Assembly: GCA_964415675.1 (NCBI GenBank)
Contig: CAYQBG010000017.1
Span: 23,058-87,057, forward strand
Reading direction: 5' to 3'
DNA: 64,000 nt
From: UBA5336 sp964415675
GTDB lineage: Bacteria > Pseudomonadota > Alphaproteobacteria > Caulobacterales > Hyphomonadaceae
Position numbers and translations under genes: made by a program. The notes below the pieces were generated by a model. That model was given only the letters and a program-made list of their open reading frames with translations. It searched no databases and was not told the DNA's origin. This document shows, in pieces, positions 38,339 through 49,000 of the stretch (position 1 is its first letter; every line of letters begins with the position of its first letter).

Positions 38339-39911
38339 GACCGAGGCAAAGCTGAAACCAGCGAGTTTTACCGACGAGGCGGCCCTTGCACGTCTCAGAC
38401 GCCGTCATCGTGCCGAGCAGCGGTTTCGCGCCTATGGTCTGATCGCCATCGGCATTGCCATGGCGTTTCTTGTCCTGCTGGTCGTCTCGATCGGCAGCCA
38501 GGCAATTTCGGCATTCAGCCACCACAAGATTTCTTTCGAGCTGGTGCTTGATGAGGAAACGGTGGCGCCTGAAGGCGTCGCTGCACGCGGCTCGATAGAG
38601 GAGAATGTGTTCGGCTTCTACAAGCTGGTGCGCGACGATCTTGCCAGGACATTCCCCGAAGCGGACGGGTCCAAAACACTCACAAACCAGCTCAATGGCC
38701 TTGTCACCCGCCTCGCTGTCCTGCCCATGGCTCGCGCCACAGCCCGCCATCCGGAACGAATTGGCGAAACGGTGACCTATCGTGCGGCCCTGTCCGACGA
38801 TCTCGATCTGTATCTTGAAGGCGCCGTCTCCGATGAAGTCCGCCTGCGCAGTGGACCGGTGACCGGAGTCGAGCGGATCGGCGATACCGAAATCCGACTG
38901 ATGGGTGATTTTGTCGAGCTCGCCGCAAGCCGCGCGGAAACAGCGCCCGAAGAAGGAACAGATGAGCGCTCGGTTCTGGTGCGGGCGGGCACGACCGTGA
39001 TGCGAGCCGAAACCGTCACCGATGCAAGCGTCAGCGGCCCATTGTTAACGGGAAGCATCGCTGATTTCGAAGGGGAAACAACGCGGATCCGACTGATCGA
39101 GACGCTGGAGGCAGAGCGCAATGTGACCGACCGTCAGATCGCCTGGACGCTTGCCCTCAAGGAGAAGGGACGCATTGATCAGGGTATCAACTGGGCCCTG
39201 CTGACCAATGCCGACAGCACCTATCCCGAGATCGCCGGTGTGGTCGCCGCGATTGTCGGATCGCTTTTCACAATGATGATTACAGCCGCGCTGGCCGTGC
39301 CCGTCGGCATCGCTGCCGCGATCTACCTGGAGGAATACGCCCCGAAGAACCGCGTCACCGACATGATCGAGGTGAATATCAACAATCTTGCTGCGGTGCC
39401 GTCCATCGTGTTCGGCCTCCTGGGCGCAGCAGTGTTCCTGAACCTTCTTGGCCTGCCGCGATCAGCCCCGCTGGTCGGCGGCCTCGTCCTCGGCCTTCTG
39501 ACGCTGCCGACCGTGATCATCGCCTCGCGCGCGGCACTTCGCGCGGTTCCGCCATCGGTGCGCTCGGCTGCACTGGGTGTGGGCGCCTCGCAGACACAAT
39601 CGGTCTTCCACCATGTCCTGCCGCTGGCGGCCCCCGGCATCCTGACCGGCTCGATCATCGGCATGGCGCGCGCCCTTGGCGAAACGGCCCCGCTACTACT
39701 GATCGGCATGGTCGCCTTTGTCGCGGAAGTGCCTGCCAGCCCGACCGATGAGTCGACGGCACTACCCGTCTTGATCTACAAATGGTCAACGGGTGCCGAA
39801 CGAGCCTGGGAACCGAACACGGCAGCCGCCATTGTGGTGCTCCTGCTGTTCATGGTCATGATGAATGCTGTCGCCGTCTTCCTGAGGCGGCGGTTTGAGC
39901 GGAGATGGTAG
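38331..39911 (+). CDS. pstA: phosphate ABC transporter permease PstA
   Basis: A 526-residue partner permease, much longer than the E. coli protein (about 296). After the first membrane helix (about residues 34-56) comes a 220-residue non-membrane region, a known alphaproteobacterial extension. The C-terminal core has INNLAAVPSIVFGLLGAAVF and the cytoplasmic-loop LGVGASQTQSVFHHVLPLAA motif. Overlaps pstC by 8 bp and is followed directly by pstB, so translation is coupled. Confidence 0.92.
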   Translation: MTETEAKLKPASFTDEAALARLRRRHRAEQRFRAYGLIAIGIAMAFLVLLVVSIGSQAISAFSHHKISFELVLDEETVAPEGVAARGSIEENVFGFYKLVRDDLARTFPEADGSKTLTNQLNGLVTRLAVLPMARATARHPERIGETVTYRAALSDDLDLYLEGAVSDEVRLRSGPVTGVERIGDTEIRLMGDFVELAASRAETAPEEGTDERSVLVRAGTTVMRAETVTDASVSGPLLTGSIADFEGETTRIRLIETLEAERNVTDRQIAWTLALKEKGRIDQGINWALLTNADSTYPEIAGVVAAIVGSLFTMMITAALAVPVGIAAAIYLEEYAPKNRVTDMIEVNINNLAAVPSIVFGLLGAAVFLNLLGLPRSAPLVGGLVLGLLTLPTVIIASRAALRAVPPSVRSAALGVGASQTQSVFHHVLPLAAPGILTGSIIGMARALGETAPLLLIGMVAFVAEVPASPTDESTALPVLIYKWSTGAERAWEPNTAAAIVVLLLFMVMMNAVAVFLRRRFERRW

Positions 39912-39913
39912 GA

Positions 39914-40732
39914 ATGACGGGCATGATGAGAACTGATCGTGAGGCGATGAGCCGGGCCGGCTCCGTATCGGGAAACGAGACGAAAGTGGATTGCCGCAAC
40001 ATCGACGTGTTCTACGGCGACAAACAGGCGATTTTCGACATCTCTATGGACATTCCGGCCCGCGCGGTCACAGCCTTTATCGGCCCGTCGGGCTGTGGCA
40101 AGTCAACCTTTCTGCGCTGCATCAACCGGATGAATGACACAATCGACATCGCGCGGGTGAGCGGCCAGATCTTCATGGACGGCGAAGACGTCAACAGCGC
40201 GAAGATCGACCCGGTCCTCCTGCGCTCACGTGTCGGCATGGTGTTTCAGAAGCCCAACCCCTTCCCGAAATCGATCTTTGACAATATCGCATACGGGCCA
40301 CGCATTCACGGGCTCACAGGATCGCGCAGCGAGCTTGACGAGGTTGTCGAGGACAGCCTGGTCAAGGCCGGGCTCTGGGAAGAGGTCAAGGACCGGCTCG
40401 ACCAGCCGGGCACGGGCCTGTCCGGCGGCCAGCAACAGCGCCTGTGCATCGCGCGCGCTATCGCCGTCCATCCGGAAGTGATCCTGATGGACGAGCCCTG
40501 CTCGGCGCTCGACCCGATCGCCACAGCCAAGATCGAGGAACTGATCGACGAATTGCGCCAGCGCTTCTGTATTGTCATCGTGACCCATTCCATGCAGCAG
40601 GCCGCGCGCGTGTCACAAAAGACCGCCTTCTTCCATCTCGGCAAACTTGTCGAGTATGGCGATACCGAGGACATTTTTACCAATCCACAGGACAAGCGCA
40701 CCCAGGATTACATCACCGGCCGTTTCGGTTAG
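39914..40732 (+). CDS. pstB: phosphate ABC transporter ATP-binding protein PstB
   Basis: A 272-residue ATPase. Walker A is GPSGCGKST, the signature is LSGGQQQRLCIARAIA, and Walker B is VILMDEPCSALDPIA, with the H-loop in VIVTHSMQQA. NIDVFYGDKQAIFDISMDIP is characteristic of PstB. Several in-frame starts exist (39905, 39914, 39923, 39947); 39914 has GGAG 9 nt upstream. It powers PstCA and takes part in signalling through PhoU. Confidence 0.95.
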   Translation: MTGMMRTDREAMSRAGSVSGNETKVDCRNIDVFYGDKQAIFDISMDIPARAVTAFIGPSGCGKSTFLRCINRMNDTIDIARVSGQIFMDGEDVNSAKIDPVLLRSRVGMVFQKPNPFPKSIFDNIAYGPRIHGLTGSRSELDEVVEDSLVKAGLWEEVKDRLDQPGTGLSGGQQQRLCIARAIAVHPEVILMDEPCSALDPIATAKIEELIDELRQRFCIVIVTHSMQQAARVSQKTAFFHLGKLVEYGDTEDIFTNPQDKRTQDYITGRFG

Positions 40733-40742
40733 ACTTGGCAGC

Positions 40743-41432
40743 ATGTCAGACCATATCGTTTCTGCCTTTTCCGAAGAACTGGAACACCTTTCAGCGGATA
40801 TCCTGCGGATGGGCGGCATTGCCGAATCGATGATCTCCGATTCCTGCCGCGCGCTCACCTCGGGTGATATCGAACTGGGAGATGCCACAATCGAGCGTGA
40901 CGGGCTGGTTGATGACATGGAGGCCGATATCGAGCGGCGGATCGTCCGGCTGCTCGCGCTCAGGCAGCCCATGGCGTCCGACCTGCGCGCGGTTGTGGCG
41001 GCGCTGAAAGTCTCTTCCGAGCTTGAGCGCGTCGGGGACCTTTCAAAGAATATCGCCAAGCGCGCCCGCGAAGTTTCAGGATATGATGTCGGGGCACTGA
41101 AGGGCATTGAAAGAATGGGCCAGGCGGTCAGCGTCCAGCTTCATGATGTGCTCGATTCCTATTCCGAGGCGAATGCCGATGTCGCCCTGCGCGTCTGGAA
41201 CGGCGATGAGGATATCGACCAGCATTATAACTCGCTGTTTCGCGAGGTGCTGACCTACATGATGGAGGATCCGCGCATGATCAGCGCGGGCGCCCACCTC
41301 ATGTTCGTGGCCAAGAATCTCGAAAGGGTGGGAGACCACTGCACCAATATTGCAGAGATCGTCTATTATCAGGTAACGGGGAGCTATCTGGCGTCCAGCG
41401 AGCGTCCGAAAGCGCCGCTGCTGGGCAACTGA
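40743..41432 (+). CDS. phoU: phosphate signalling protein PhoU
   Basis: A 229-residue protein of two PhoU three-helix bundles. The repeated metal-binding motif is visible as KVSSELERVGDLSKNIAKRA (first half) and FVAKNLERVGDHCTNIAEIV (second half). PhoU links the Pst transporter to PhoR/PhoB signalling and limits phosphate uptake. The ATG at 40743 is used; an in-frame upstream ATG would lie inside pstB. The gap to pstB is 10 nt. Confidence 0.96.
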   Translation: MSDHIVSAFSEELEHLSADILRMGGIAESMISDSCRALTSGDIELGDATIERDGLVDDMEADIERRIVRLLALRQPMASDLRAVVAALKVSSELERVGDLSKNIAKRAREVSGYDVGALKGIERMGQAVSVQLHDVLDSYSEANADVALRVWNGDEDIDQHYNSLFREVLTYMMEDPRMISAGAHLMFVAKNLERVGDHCTNIAEIVYYQVTGSYLASSERPKAPLLGN

Positions 41433-41450
41433 CATTGGCTGGGGGACTGA

Positions 41451-42164
41451 ATGTCCTCGCGAACCGGTATGGCGCATATGAAACCGTATATCCTGATAGC
41501 TGAAGACGACGACGCGCTCGTTGAGCTCCTGAAATACAATCTTGACCGGGAGGATTATGAGGCCGGCGTCGCCAGGGATGGCGAGGAAGCCATGATGATG
41601 ATCGAGGAGCGCGCCCCGGACATGCTGCTTCTCGACTGGATGCTTCCGAAAGTTCCCGGCATCGAAGTGTGTCGGCGGGTGCGGGCGCGGATGGAAACCG
41701 CCAATATGCCGATCATCATGCTGACGGCACGTTCGGAAGAACCCGACCGGATTCGTGGACTCGACACTGGAGCGGATGACTATGTCACCAAGCCGTTTTC
41801 GACCACCGAACTGATGGCGCGTCTTCGCGCGGTGATGCGGCGCATTCGGCCAGGTCTTGTCGAAGACCGTCTCACAGTGGGTGACATCACAATCGACCGC
41901 ACGGGCCACACCGTCGAGCGGCTTGGCGAGGATATCCATCTTGGTCCGACCGAATTCCGCCTGCTGGAATATTTCATGCAGCATCCCGGCCGCGTGTTCT
42001 CTCGTGAGCAATTGCTCGACAGTGTCTGGGGCTCGGATGTCTATGTCGAAGCGCGAACGGTGGATGTGCATGTCGGCCGCCTGCGCAAGGCACTCAAAAA
42101 GGTGGGCGGCGAGGATCCGATCCGGACAGTGCGCTCCGCAGGCTATGCGCTGAGGTCAGATTGA
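41451..42164 (+). CDS. phoB: phosphate regulon response regulator PhoB
   Basis: A 237-residue OmpR-type response regulator. The receiver domain has the acidic pocket IAEDDDALVELLKYNL, the phospho-acceptor Asp in LLLDWMLPKVPG, Thr in MLTARSEEPD and Lys in DDYVTKPFS. The C-terminal winged helix has GPTEFRLLEYFMQHPGRVFS and RTVDVHVGRLRKAL. GGGGGA precedes ATG 41451; a second start at 41478 (MKPYIL) is possible. No phoR histidine kinase is next to it. It is convergent with the large adhesin-like gene. Confidence 0.95.
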   Translation: MSSRTGMAHMKPYILIAEDDDALVELLKYNLDREDYEAGVARDGEEAMMMIEERAPDMLLLDWMLPKVPGIEVCRRVRARMETANMPIIMLTARSEEPDRIRGLDTGADDYVTKPFSTTELMARLRAVMRRIRPGLVEDRLTVGDITIDRTGHTVERLGEDIHLGPTEFRLLEYFMQHPGRVFSREQLLDSVWGSDVYVEARTVDVHVGRLRKALKKVGGEDPIRTVRSAGYALRSD

Positions 42165-42195
42165 GGCGGACGGCGAGATTGCGCCTTCGTTCCGT

Positions 42196-45100
42196 CTATC
42201 GGATCCGCGCGCGGAAGGCGATGGAGAAGCCGGGGTCAGGATCGCCGGCCGGCATCGTTCCCTTCGGATTGAAACAGATAAAAGTCACATTCGGGTCATA
42301 GGCCCCCGTCGGCTCATAGGTGCAGCTGGCGAAATCCGCCGGCCGCGTCCCCTGATCGGAAAACCCGACATCGGTGGCATAGGTAAAACTCAGGCCCGAA
42401 CCATTGTCTATGAACCCGACCGGATCGCTTCCCGGATAACTGTTCGCCCCGCCGGTATCGATGTCGCCGGTGAAGAACTCGACCTGTGGCGGCATCCGGT
42501 CGATCAGGACAACGCTGTCGAGATCGGTCGGCCCGGTGCCGGTATTGGCGACATTGATCGTGTAGATCACATCCTCACCGGGCAAGGCATAGATATCGCC
42601 GACTCCCGCTCCGTCAAACACCGCGATCGTCTTGTTGGCCGACAATTCAGCCGAGCCGGCACAGAAGCTGACATCGTGCAGCGAGAAGCCCGGATTGCCG
42701 GGATTGGCCGCCCTGTCGGTTCCCATCCCGTGACCATAATCGAATTCGATACGGTCAACTGGTGATGTGAAGGCGATGTACAGCGTGCCGTCTCCGGAAT
42801 CAGCTCCGGTCGCGTCAGCTGTCTCGACGCCAATAGCGACAGCCCCGGAAATGCTGATCGCCGAACCGCCATCGAGGACAGGAGAAACCGACGTTGCTCC
42901 GTTGAAACCGCGCACGCTCACCTGTTCAAGCCTCGGCCCCAGTGTAGAAGCATCGACATCGAACAGGGACAGGCGGACATCGGACACAGCCTGTCCGAAA
43001 CTGATCTCAGTCGTCACGTCACCATTGGCGAGATCGGCATCGTCAGCTTCATAGATGAGCGTCGATTCAATGCTTCCAAGCCCGCCCTGATAGAAGGGGG
43101 CGCCCACAGGCATGGGTCCATTGGGCGTGTCATCCAGAGCATCCTGCGGATCGGTGATATCCACATCCACGGAGATACCGGAAAAGCTGAAGCTTCCCGA
43201 ACGGGTGCCGGGCGCCCAGCTCTCGCTGTCCCAGTCAAGAGTCGCGAATGTAGAGCAGCTTTGTGCGGGGATGCTTGTGCCCGGACCCATTTGCGGTGTC
43301 GGAGACATCTCGGCCTGATCATCCTCGCCGGTCACACCATTACCGGGGGTGGAATCGCTGTCGGTCTCGTTTGCGGCGGAGACTTCTGCGGTGAGATCAT
43401 AAGGGCCCGCTGCGAGCGGCACGAAAGTGAACTCCACCGTTTCGGTAACCCCGGGATTCATCACACCTGCAGCCCAAAGTCCGGTCGCCGGATCGTAATT
43501 GCCGCCGGTATCGTCGGTGACATAACTCCATCCGGCCGGCAGCGGCAGGGATACGCTGACGCCGGTCGCAACGATTGCGCCTTCATTGACCAGGTTCAGA
43601 ACAATTGTTTCGGGAAAGCCGATGGTCGGCGTGCCGGAAAGCGCGTCAAAATTCAGCGCCAGGTCGATCGGCGTGGCCATGACAGTAACCGTGCTTGTGG
43701 CAACATTCGAAACACCGCCATTGGGGTCTGTGACATTGAAACTGAGCACACGGTCGCCGGGTGTCGGCGTGGCCGAGGTGTGCTCATAGGTCATGCCTGC
43801 GAACAAGGCCGCCCAGTCGGCGATCTCACCGGTGCCTGCAACAATACCGATCTGAAAATCGCCACCATCGCTATCGATGTTGAACGTGGTGTTGCCGACC
43901 GTCACATTGGGCACATTCGCCGTACCGATCGTGAAGGCCGCCCCGCCAATGGTGACGATCTCATTGCCCGCATCGACAAAGCCGCTGAGCGTCACCGAAC
44001 TGCCGTCTGCCATTGCTGTGTCATCGGCGTCGGTGACGGAGACATCAGTGTCGGTCATCGCGACAGGGGCGTCGCCCGCCGCAAAGCTCGTGGCGTAGTC
44101 GGCACCCGTCGTGCCGGAGGAATCATCGGCGTCGAAATCGAGCGCGGGCGGATCATTGACCGACGCCACCGTGATCGCCGCCAAAGCGAAGTCAGTCAGG
44201 CCGTCGGCATCGGTGATGGTGATGTCATAGTCCCGGTCGCCGTCGGTGGGATTCCCGCCAACATGCTCATAGGTCATGGACTGGAGCAGGGCGTCGAGGG
44301 CGGCCTCGTCCATTTCCGGGCCTGCGCCGTCGCTGGTGACGCTCAGCACAAGAGTCGAAGCATTGTAGTCGAGAGTGAAGGCCTGTCCGGCAAAGGTGAT
44401 GTTCACCGACCGGTCGGTGCCGAGCGGGAAGCTCTCCCCGCCAATGGTGACAATCTCCTCATCGCCATCGAACACGTCCTGGATATCGATGGTGAGATCG
44501 ACAATGTCATTCTCGCCCCGGGCGTTGATGTCGCCACTCGGCATGACGGTCTGGACGCCATCGCCCTCGGTATAGGCAAGCGAGGTATCCACATCGGTGT
44601 CGCCGGGCGTGGCCGTTGAGTTCAGGTCCAGCAGGGGCGGGGCGAGGATCGTCAGTGCGTAATCCTCGACCTCGCCGTCGCTGGCGGCAGTGGTGCTGTC
44701 GAGGCCGCTCGTGGTGGACCAGCGGAAGCGGGCGAAAGTCTGGCTCGTGGTGGCATTGGCGGGGACGGTGACCGGCACGCTGATCGTGCTGGTGCCTGCG
44801 CTCGCGCTTTGCAGATCACTCGCCACCTGCTCACCCGCATCGGCGAAATCCCCATCGCCATTCCAGTCGATGAAAGCCTGCAGATAGCCCGAATTGCCGC
44901 TCATCTGCGTGACATCCACACTGATCGTCGCGCCCTGGCCCTGAACCAGCGTCGGGAAGGTGACGCCGTCATCGGCGTCGCCTGCGGCATTGGCATCGTC
45001 ATAACCTGCGGTCTCGCCGGTCACGCCTGGCCCAAGGGTCAGTGGATTGCTGATGGAATGGGTCGGCTCGCCATAGCTGGCCGGCGCGTCGGCATGATCG

Positions 45101-45999
45101 ACATCATAGATCGCGCTGATCATTTCAATGAAGACGCCGGAGTCCCATTGCTGGTCCGCCACGTCGGCCAGTGCAAACTTCACCTGATAGGTTGCATTTG
45201 CGCCCAGGCCGGCACGGCTCGCCGTGAGTTTGGTGGTGAGGCCGTTAAACTCGGTGGTGACCGGAAAAGGCCCGGGCAATGCCGTCCCGGTCTGGCAGGT
45301 GCCGGGCAGTGACGTGACATGGCCATTGTTCTGGTAGAAGGCCGACTGGCTGAGGTCCTGCGGCGTGCCGTCATCGGCGCAACCGACCGTGCCGATATTG
45401 ATATTGTTGATGCTTACATTCCCGCCGAGCGGCGCCTGGGCGATATTCTCCGTGCCGCTGACGCCGGGGCCTGAAACGAAGAAGGCGAACACGTCATTGA
45501 ACCGCGATCCGACATAGTCGGGATATTCTTCCGATCCGAACTGGTAATCGATCTCGAAACCTGTCGCATAGCTGTCCAGCGTGACATCGAATGTCAGGAT
45601 CGCCGCATTGTACTGCGCTAACGTATCGATCCCGGCAATATCGCTGTCCAGATAGGTCGTCGTTCCGCCAAGACTGGAATTGGCACTATCGTTTGAGCCC
45701 AGCGCGTCCGCCACGGTCCCGGTGGTCAGGACGATCCCTTCATCGATCGCCAGCGAGGCGCCGAGATTTCCGTTGGAGAACAGTCCATATTGTTGTGGGG
45801 TGTCCGAGCCGTTGACGGACGGGATTGACGGGTTGGTGATGGTCACGCCCGGCCCTTCGAGGCGCGCGGCGAGAGCAGCGGCAGAGGCATCGGGATCGTC
45901 GATCGTCGCCTGACCAGCCGCCTGCGTGGCGATCACAGTCCAGGCAATCGCACCCAGCGCTAAAGGTCTCGCTATGGATCGGACCATGATGTTCAGCAT
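42196..45999 (-). CDS. large secreted multi-domain adhesin-like protein (choice-of-anchor L, GEVED, DUF11)
   Basis: A 1,267-residue exported protein. A signal peptide (about residues 1-33) ends near QAAGQA. A choice-of-anchor-L-like domain follows (residues 40-250; FSNGNLGASLAIDEGIVLTT, DYQFGSEEYPDYVGSRFNDV). A GEVED domain (about 340-450) ends in DGEVEDYALTI, followed by two Asp-rich Ig/cadherin-like repeats with VNDPPALDFDADD starts, then DUF11 repeats (about 810-920 and 1,110-1,267). Many DxDxD stretches suggest calcium binding. It starts 5 nt after the stop of the beta-barrel gene, so translation is coupled. It probably sits on the cell surface; role unknown. Confidence 0.8.
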   Translation of the reverse strand: MLNIMVRSIARPLALGAIAWTVIATQAAGQATIDDPDASAAALAARLEGPGVTITNPSIPSVNGSDTPQQYGLFSNGNLGASLAIDEGIVLTTGTVADALGSNDSANSSLGGTTTYLDSDIAGIDTLAQYNAAILTFDVTLDSYATGFEIDYQFGSEEYPDYVGSRFNDVFAFFVSGPGVSGTENIAQAPLGGNVSINNINIGTVGCADDGTPQDLSQSAFYQNNGHVTSLPGTCQTGTALPGPFPVTTEFNGLTTKLTASRAGLGANATYQVKFALADVADQQWDSGVFIEMISAIYDVDHADAPASYGEPTHSISNPLTLGPGVTGETAGYDDANAAGDADDGVTFPTLVQGQGATISVDVTQMSGNSGYLQAFIDWNGDGDFADAGEQVASDLQSASAGTSTISVPVTVPANATTSQTFARFRWSTTSGLDSTTAASDGEVEDYALTILAPPLLDLNSTATPGDTDVDTSLAYTEGDGVQTVMPSGDINARGENDIVDLTIDIQDVFDGDEEIVTIGGESFPLGTDRSVNITFAGQAFTLDYNASTLVLSVTSDGAGPEMDEAALDALLQSMTYEHVGGNPTDGDRDYDITITDADGLTDFALAAITVASVNDPPALDFDADDSSGTTGADYATSFAAGDAPVAMTDTDVSVTDADDTAMADGSSVTLSGFVDAGNEIVTIGGAAFTIGTANVPNVTVGNTTFNIDSDGGDFQIGIVAGTGEIADWAALFAGMTYEHTSATPTPGDRVLSFNVTDPNGGVSNVATSTVTVMATPIDLALNFDALSGTPTIGFPETIVLNLVNEGAIVATGVSVSLPLPAGWSYVTDDTGGNYDPATGLWAAGVMNPGVTETVEFTFVPLAAGPYDLTAEVSAANETDSDSTPGNGVTGEDDQAEMSPTPQMGPGTSIPAQSCSTFATLDWDSESWAPGTRSGSFSFSGISVDVDITDPQDALDDTPNGPMPVGAPFYQGGLGSIESTLIYEADDADLANGDVTTEISFGQAVSDVRLSLFDVDASTLGPRLEQVSVRGFNGATSVSPVLDGGSAISISGAVAIGVETADATGADSGDGTLYIAFTSPVDRIEFDYGHGMGTDRAANPGNPGFSLHDVSFCAGSAELSANKTIAVFDGAGVGDIYALPGEDVIYTINVANTGTGPTDLDSVVLIDRMPPQVEFFTGDIDTGGANSYPGSDPVGFIDNGSGLSFTYATDVGFSDQGTRPADFASCTYEPTGAYDPNVTFICFNPKGTMPAGDPDPGFSIAFRARIR

Positions 46000-46003
46000 C
46001 CCA

Positions 46004-49000
46004 TCAGCGGGCCTTCGGGGATATCTTGTTGAGCATCCAGTCCATACTTGCCTCATCGAACTTGAATCGGAGCTTAAGATAGAGCCCGTGGCGCGTGTAT
46101 TCCGCCGCCTGGAAATCCTCGTCGCGGAAGCCAATGAAATTATAGCCCACCGAGGCCCAGACATTGTCCTTCGGGGAGATGCCGATGCTCGGACCCGCCG
46201 ACCATTGCGTCGTCCCGGTGGCCGTGGTTTGCATCATCGAACCATGCAGGCCGGCATCGATCCGCTCTGTGATATCATGGCGCAATTCGCCACCAAGAAG
46301 ATAGGCCCAGCCCTCGACATCGGCGGCGGCGAGATTGGTCTGCGTGAATTTGACACCGTTATAGATGGACATCTGTGTCGCATCCGACAGCATCGTGTTG
46401 ACGCCGAGATTGTTGACCAGTTTCCAGGTCGAGAAATCTCCAAGCACTTCTTCCTGTTTGAAGTCGAGACGGTTGAACACGACAGGGCCTTCCCCGCGTG
46501 GGCGCCAGGCCGTGCCAAACCGCGTGTCGATGGCCCGGCGCTGGCCGCCAAACTCTGATGTCTCGCTTTGATAGCGTACCGTGCCGGCAAAGGAGAGCGT
46601 TTCGGAGGCTTCACGTGCGCCGCCAAGGATCACCGCCCAGCGCTGGGAGTCCGGCGTTTCGCGATACTCCCCGCGCAGCGAGCCTGTCGAGACAAGGTCG
46701 CGATAGCCAAGCCCGGCATAAGCGGAGCTGAAGCTTTCATCCAGTGTCAGGTTGCTGCGCTCACCTTCAGCCAGCGGAGAGACCGCATCATCGGCCAGCG
46801 GATCGCAGGGAGCCTCACCGCCATCAATCTGGGACCGGTCAGCCATGCCGAGACTGGCGCTCCAGCGCTCATCGATCTGGAAGGTCTGATCGACACCCAC
46901 CGTCGCCGAGAGCCGCCGCGCAGAATCCTGGGTGATGTCATTCACTGCGGTGGTGATGCGTCCGCCAGACCACGGCACATAAGTAATGCCGGCAATCGTA
47001 TTCTTACCTGAAGCACTGTCGCCATCGATAATCTCATGGCGCAGGTTCAGGGTGGCGCGCTGGGTGAGCAATTTGTCGGCGCCCAGAATAGTCCGGCGGG
47101 GGAACAGGCTGGCTTCATTGGCATTTTCACTGCCAAGCGGCTGTTCATGAGCCGCCGTGACGGTCAGGCCCAGCTCCGGAAAGGCCCGCGAGACATTCGC
47201 TGTCGCCTGCAATGACTCACGCGGGCCGGATTCGAGCGCCTCATCGACCGCGCGGAGACCAGCGCCGAGCGTCAGCAGCTGACCGCTGTGCTGGAAACCG
47301 AGTTCACCGACGCTGCGAACCTCATCGCGCCCGAGCGCCTCTTCGCGATAGGCCTGGGCGTTCAGTGTGCGCGTGGCGCGCTCACCTGTCTCCATATTGT
47401 TGCTCTCGGCCACGAGTGCGCTGCCCTGCACGCCATAGCGACGGATTCCATTTGTGTTCGAGCCGGTCTGGCCGACGCCAAATCCTGCCTGCTCTTCGCG
47501 GACATAGCCGGACACCGAAATCGCCTCGCCCTGGTGGATCGCCTCGACAAGATAGGCATCGGCCGACTGGCTGGCCTCGCCATCAAGCCCCGGCTTGCGC
47601 TGCGAATGCGCGATTTCGGCGCGAACTTCAGTATTCTCGGTCAGGCGCGCTGTGGCATCGAGCGTCGTGATCTCTGACTGCGAACCGGGCTGACTGGCGC
47701 TGCCTTCTTCGTGGATATGGCTGAGCCCGGCCTCCAGCCGCCGGTCATCACTGCGCAGCGCGACGCGTCCACCATAGGTGGTGTTGCGTTCGGTGTCGCT
47801 GAACGTCTCGTAGTCTGCAACAATGACATTGTCATTGAACTGCATGTCCGTGGCATTGATCGGCGCCCGGAACACAAGTTCGCCACTGTTGAAGTCGATC
47901 TCATAATCGACATAGCGGGTGAGCGTACGCACATTGATCACTTCATCTGGGCGCAGTCGGTCGCGCGTCTCGATGGTGATGATTTCGGAATTTCGAACGA
48001 TCGGCGACACACTCAGCCTGTAGGGACCGGAGGTGCCATCAGCAGCGAACTCATCCTTGACGAAACCCTGATTGGTTTCAGCGGCAAAGCCCGTCGCAGA
48101 GACATTCTCGCCTTCAAACACGCCGCGCAGGCCGGAAAGCCGGCGATTATAGCGCCCAAGCTCGGTGTCGCTCATATCGGTGTTGAAATCGCCAAACAGG
48201 ATCTGTGCGGTGTCTTTCTCCAGCTTCACATAGACAGGATATCGGCTTTCAGCGTCATGATTCTGCCAGGTCCGGTCGCCATAGAGCGTGTAATAGGCAT
48301 TCGGATTGATCCGCTCGAACAGGGCGTCATCCTCGCTGCCGCGGCGCTTGGCCGTATCGACAGCAAGGGTCAGCAGCCAGTCGCCCCGGATCATGCCCTT
48401 GGCGAAGAAGGCCAGCCGGCCATCGGTCATGCTCTCCTGCGCGCTGAAAGCGCCGGGACCGTCGATGTCCTCAAGGCCCCATTCGCCCTCGGCCAGGCCG
48501 ACCATGATCCAGTCTCGCTTTTCCGGGCGCAGATAGGCCGTCACCTCCTCATGGCGCCCATCCTTCAGGGGCACACGCACACGAACCCTGCCGGTCACGA
48601 GGGTCGGCTCAAGCTCGACCCGTGCGATGCCATCGGGATCGACATGCACGCCGGTGACCTCGATCGTATTCGTCGCCACAGGGTTGCGTTCTTCGCGGCG
48701 CGCATCGGCGAGCAGGCGATAGGGATCGGCCACATCGACATCGACGACCCGTCCCGCATGCACGGCATGGCCCCGGGCATCTTCGAGACGAACGGCAACG
48801 ACAGGTTTTGTGCGCCCGTCAGCGACAAGCACTGACTGATCATCGACCAGACGGGCTCTCTGGGCCTCGTCGATGAACCAGATGCTCCGTTCCAGCGTGG
48901 TGAGCGTTCCGTCGGCGCGCCGGATGGTCGCCACGACCTTGTTCTCGCCGCGACTGATATCGACACCGCGCCAGCGATGAAGTTCGACTGTCCGCTCGCC

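Noticed and set aside
43261..44619. A 452-codon plus-strand open frame within the large adhesin-like gene
   Set aside because: It arises from the Asp/Thr/Gly-rich repeats read in reverse; no start context or motif.
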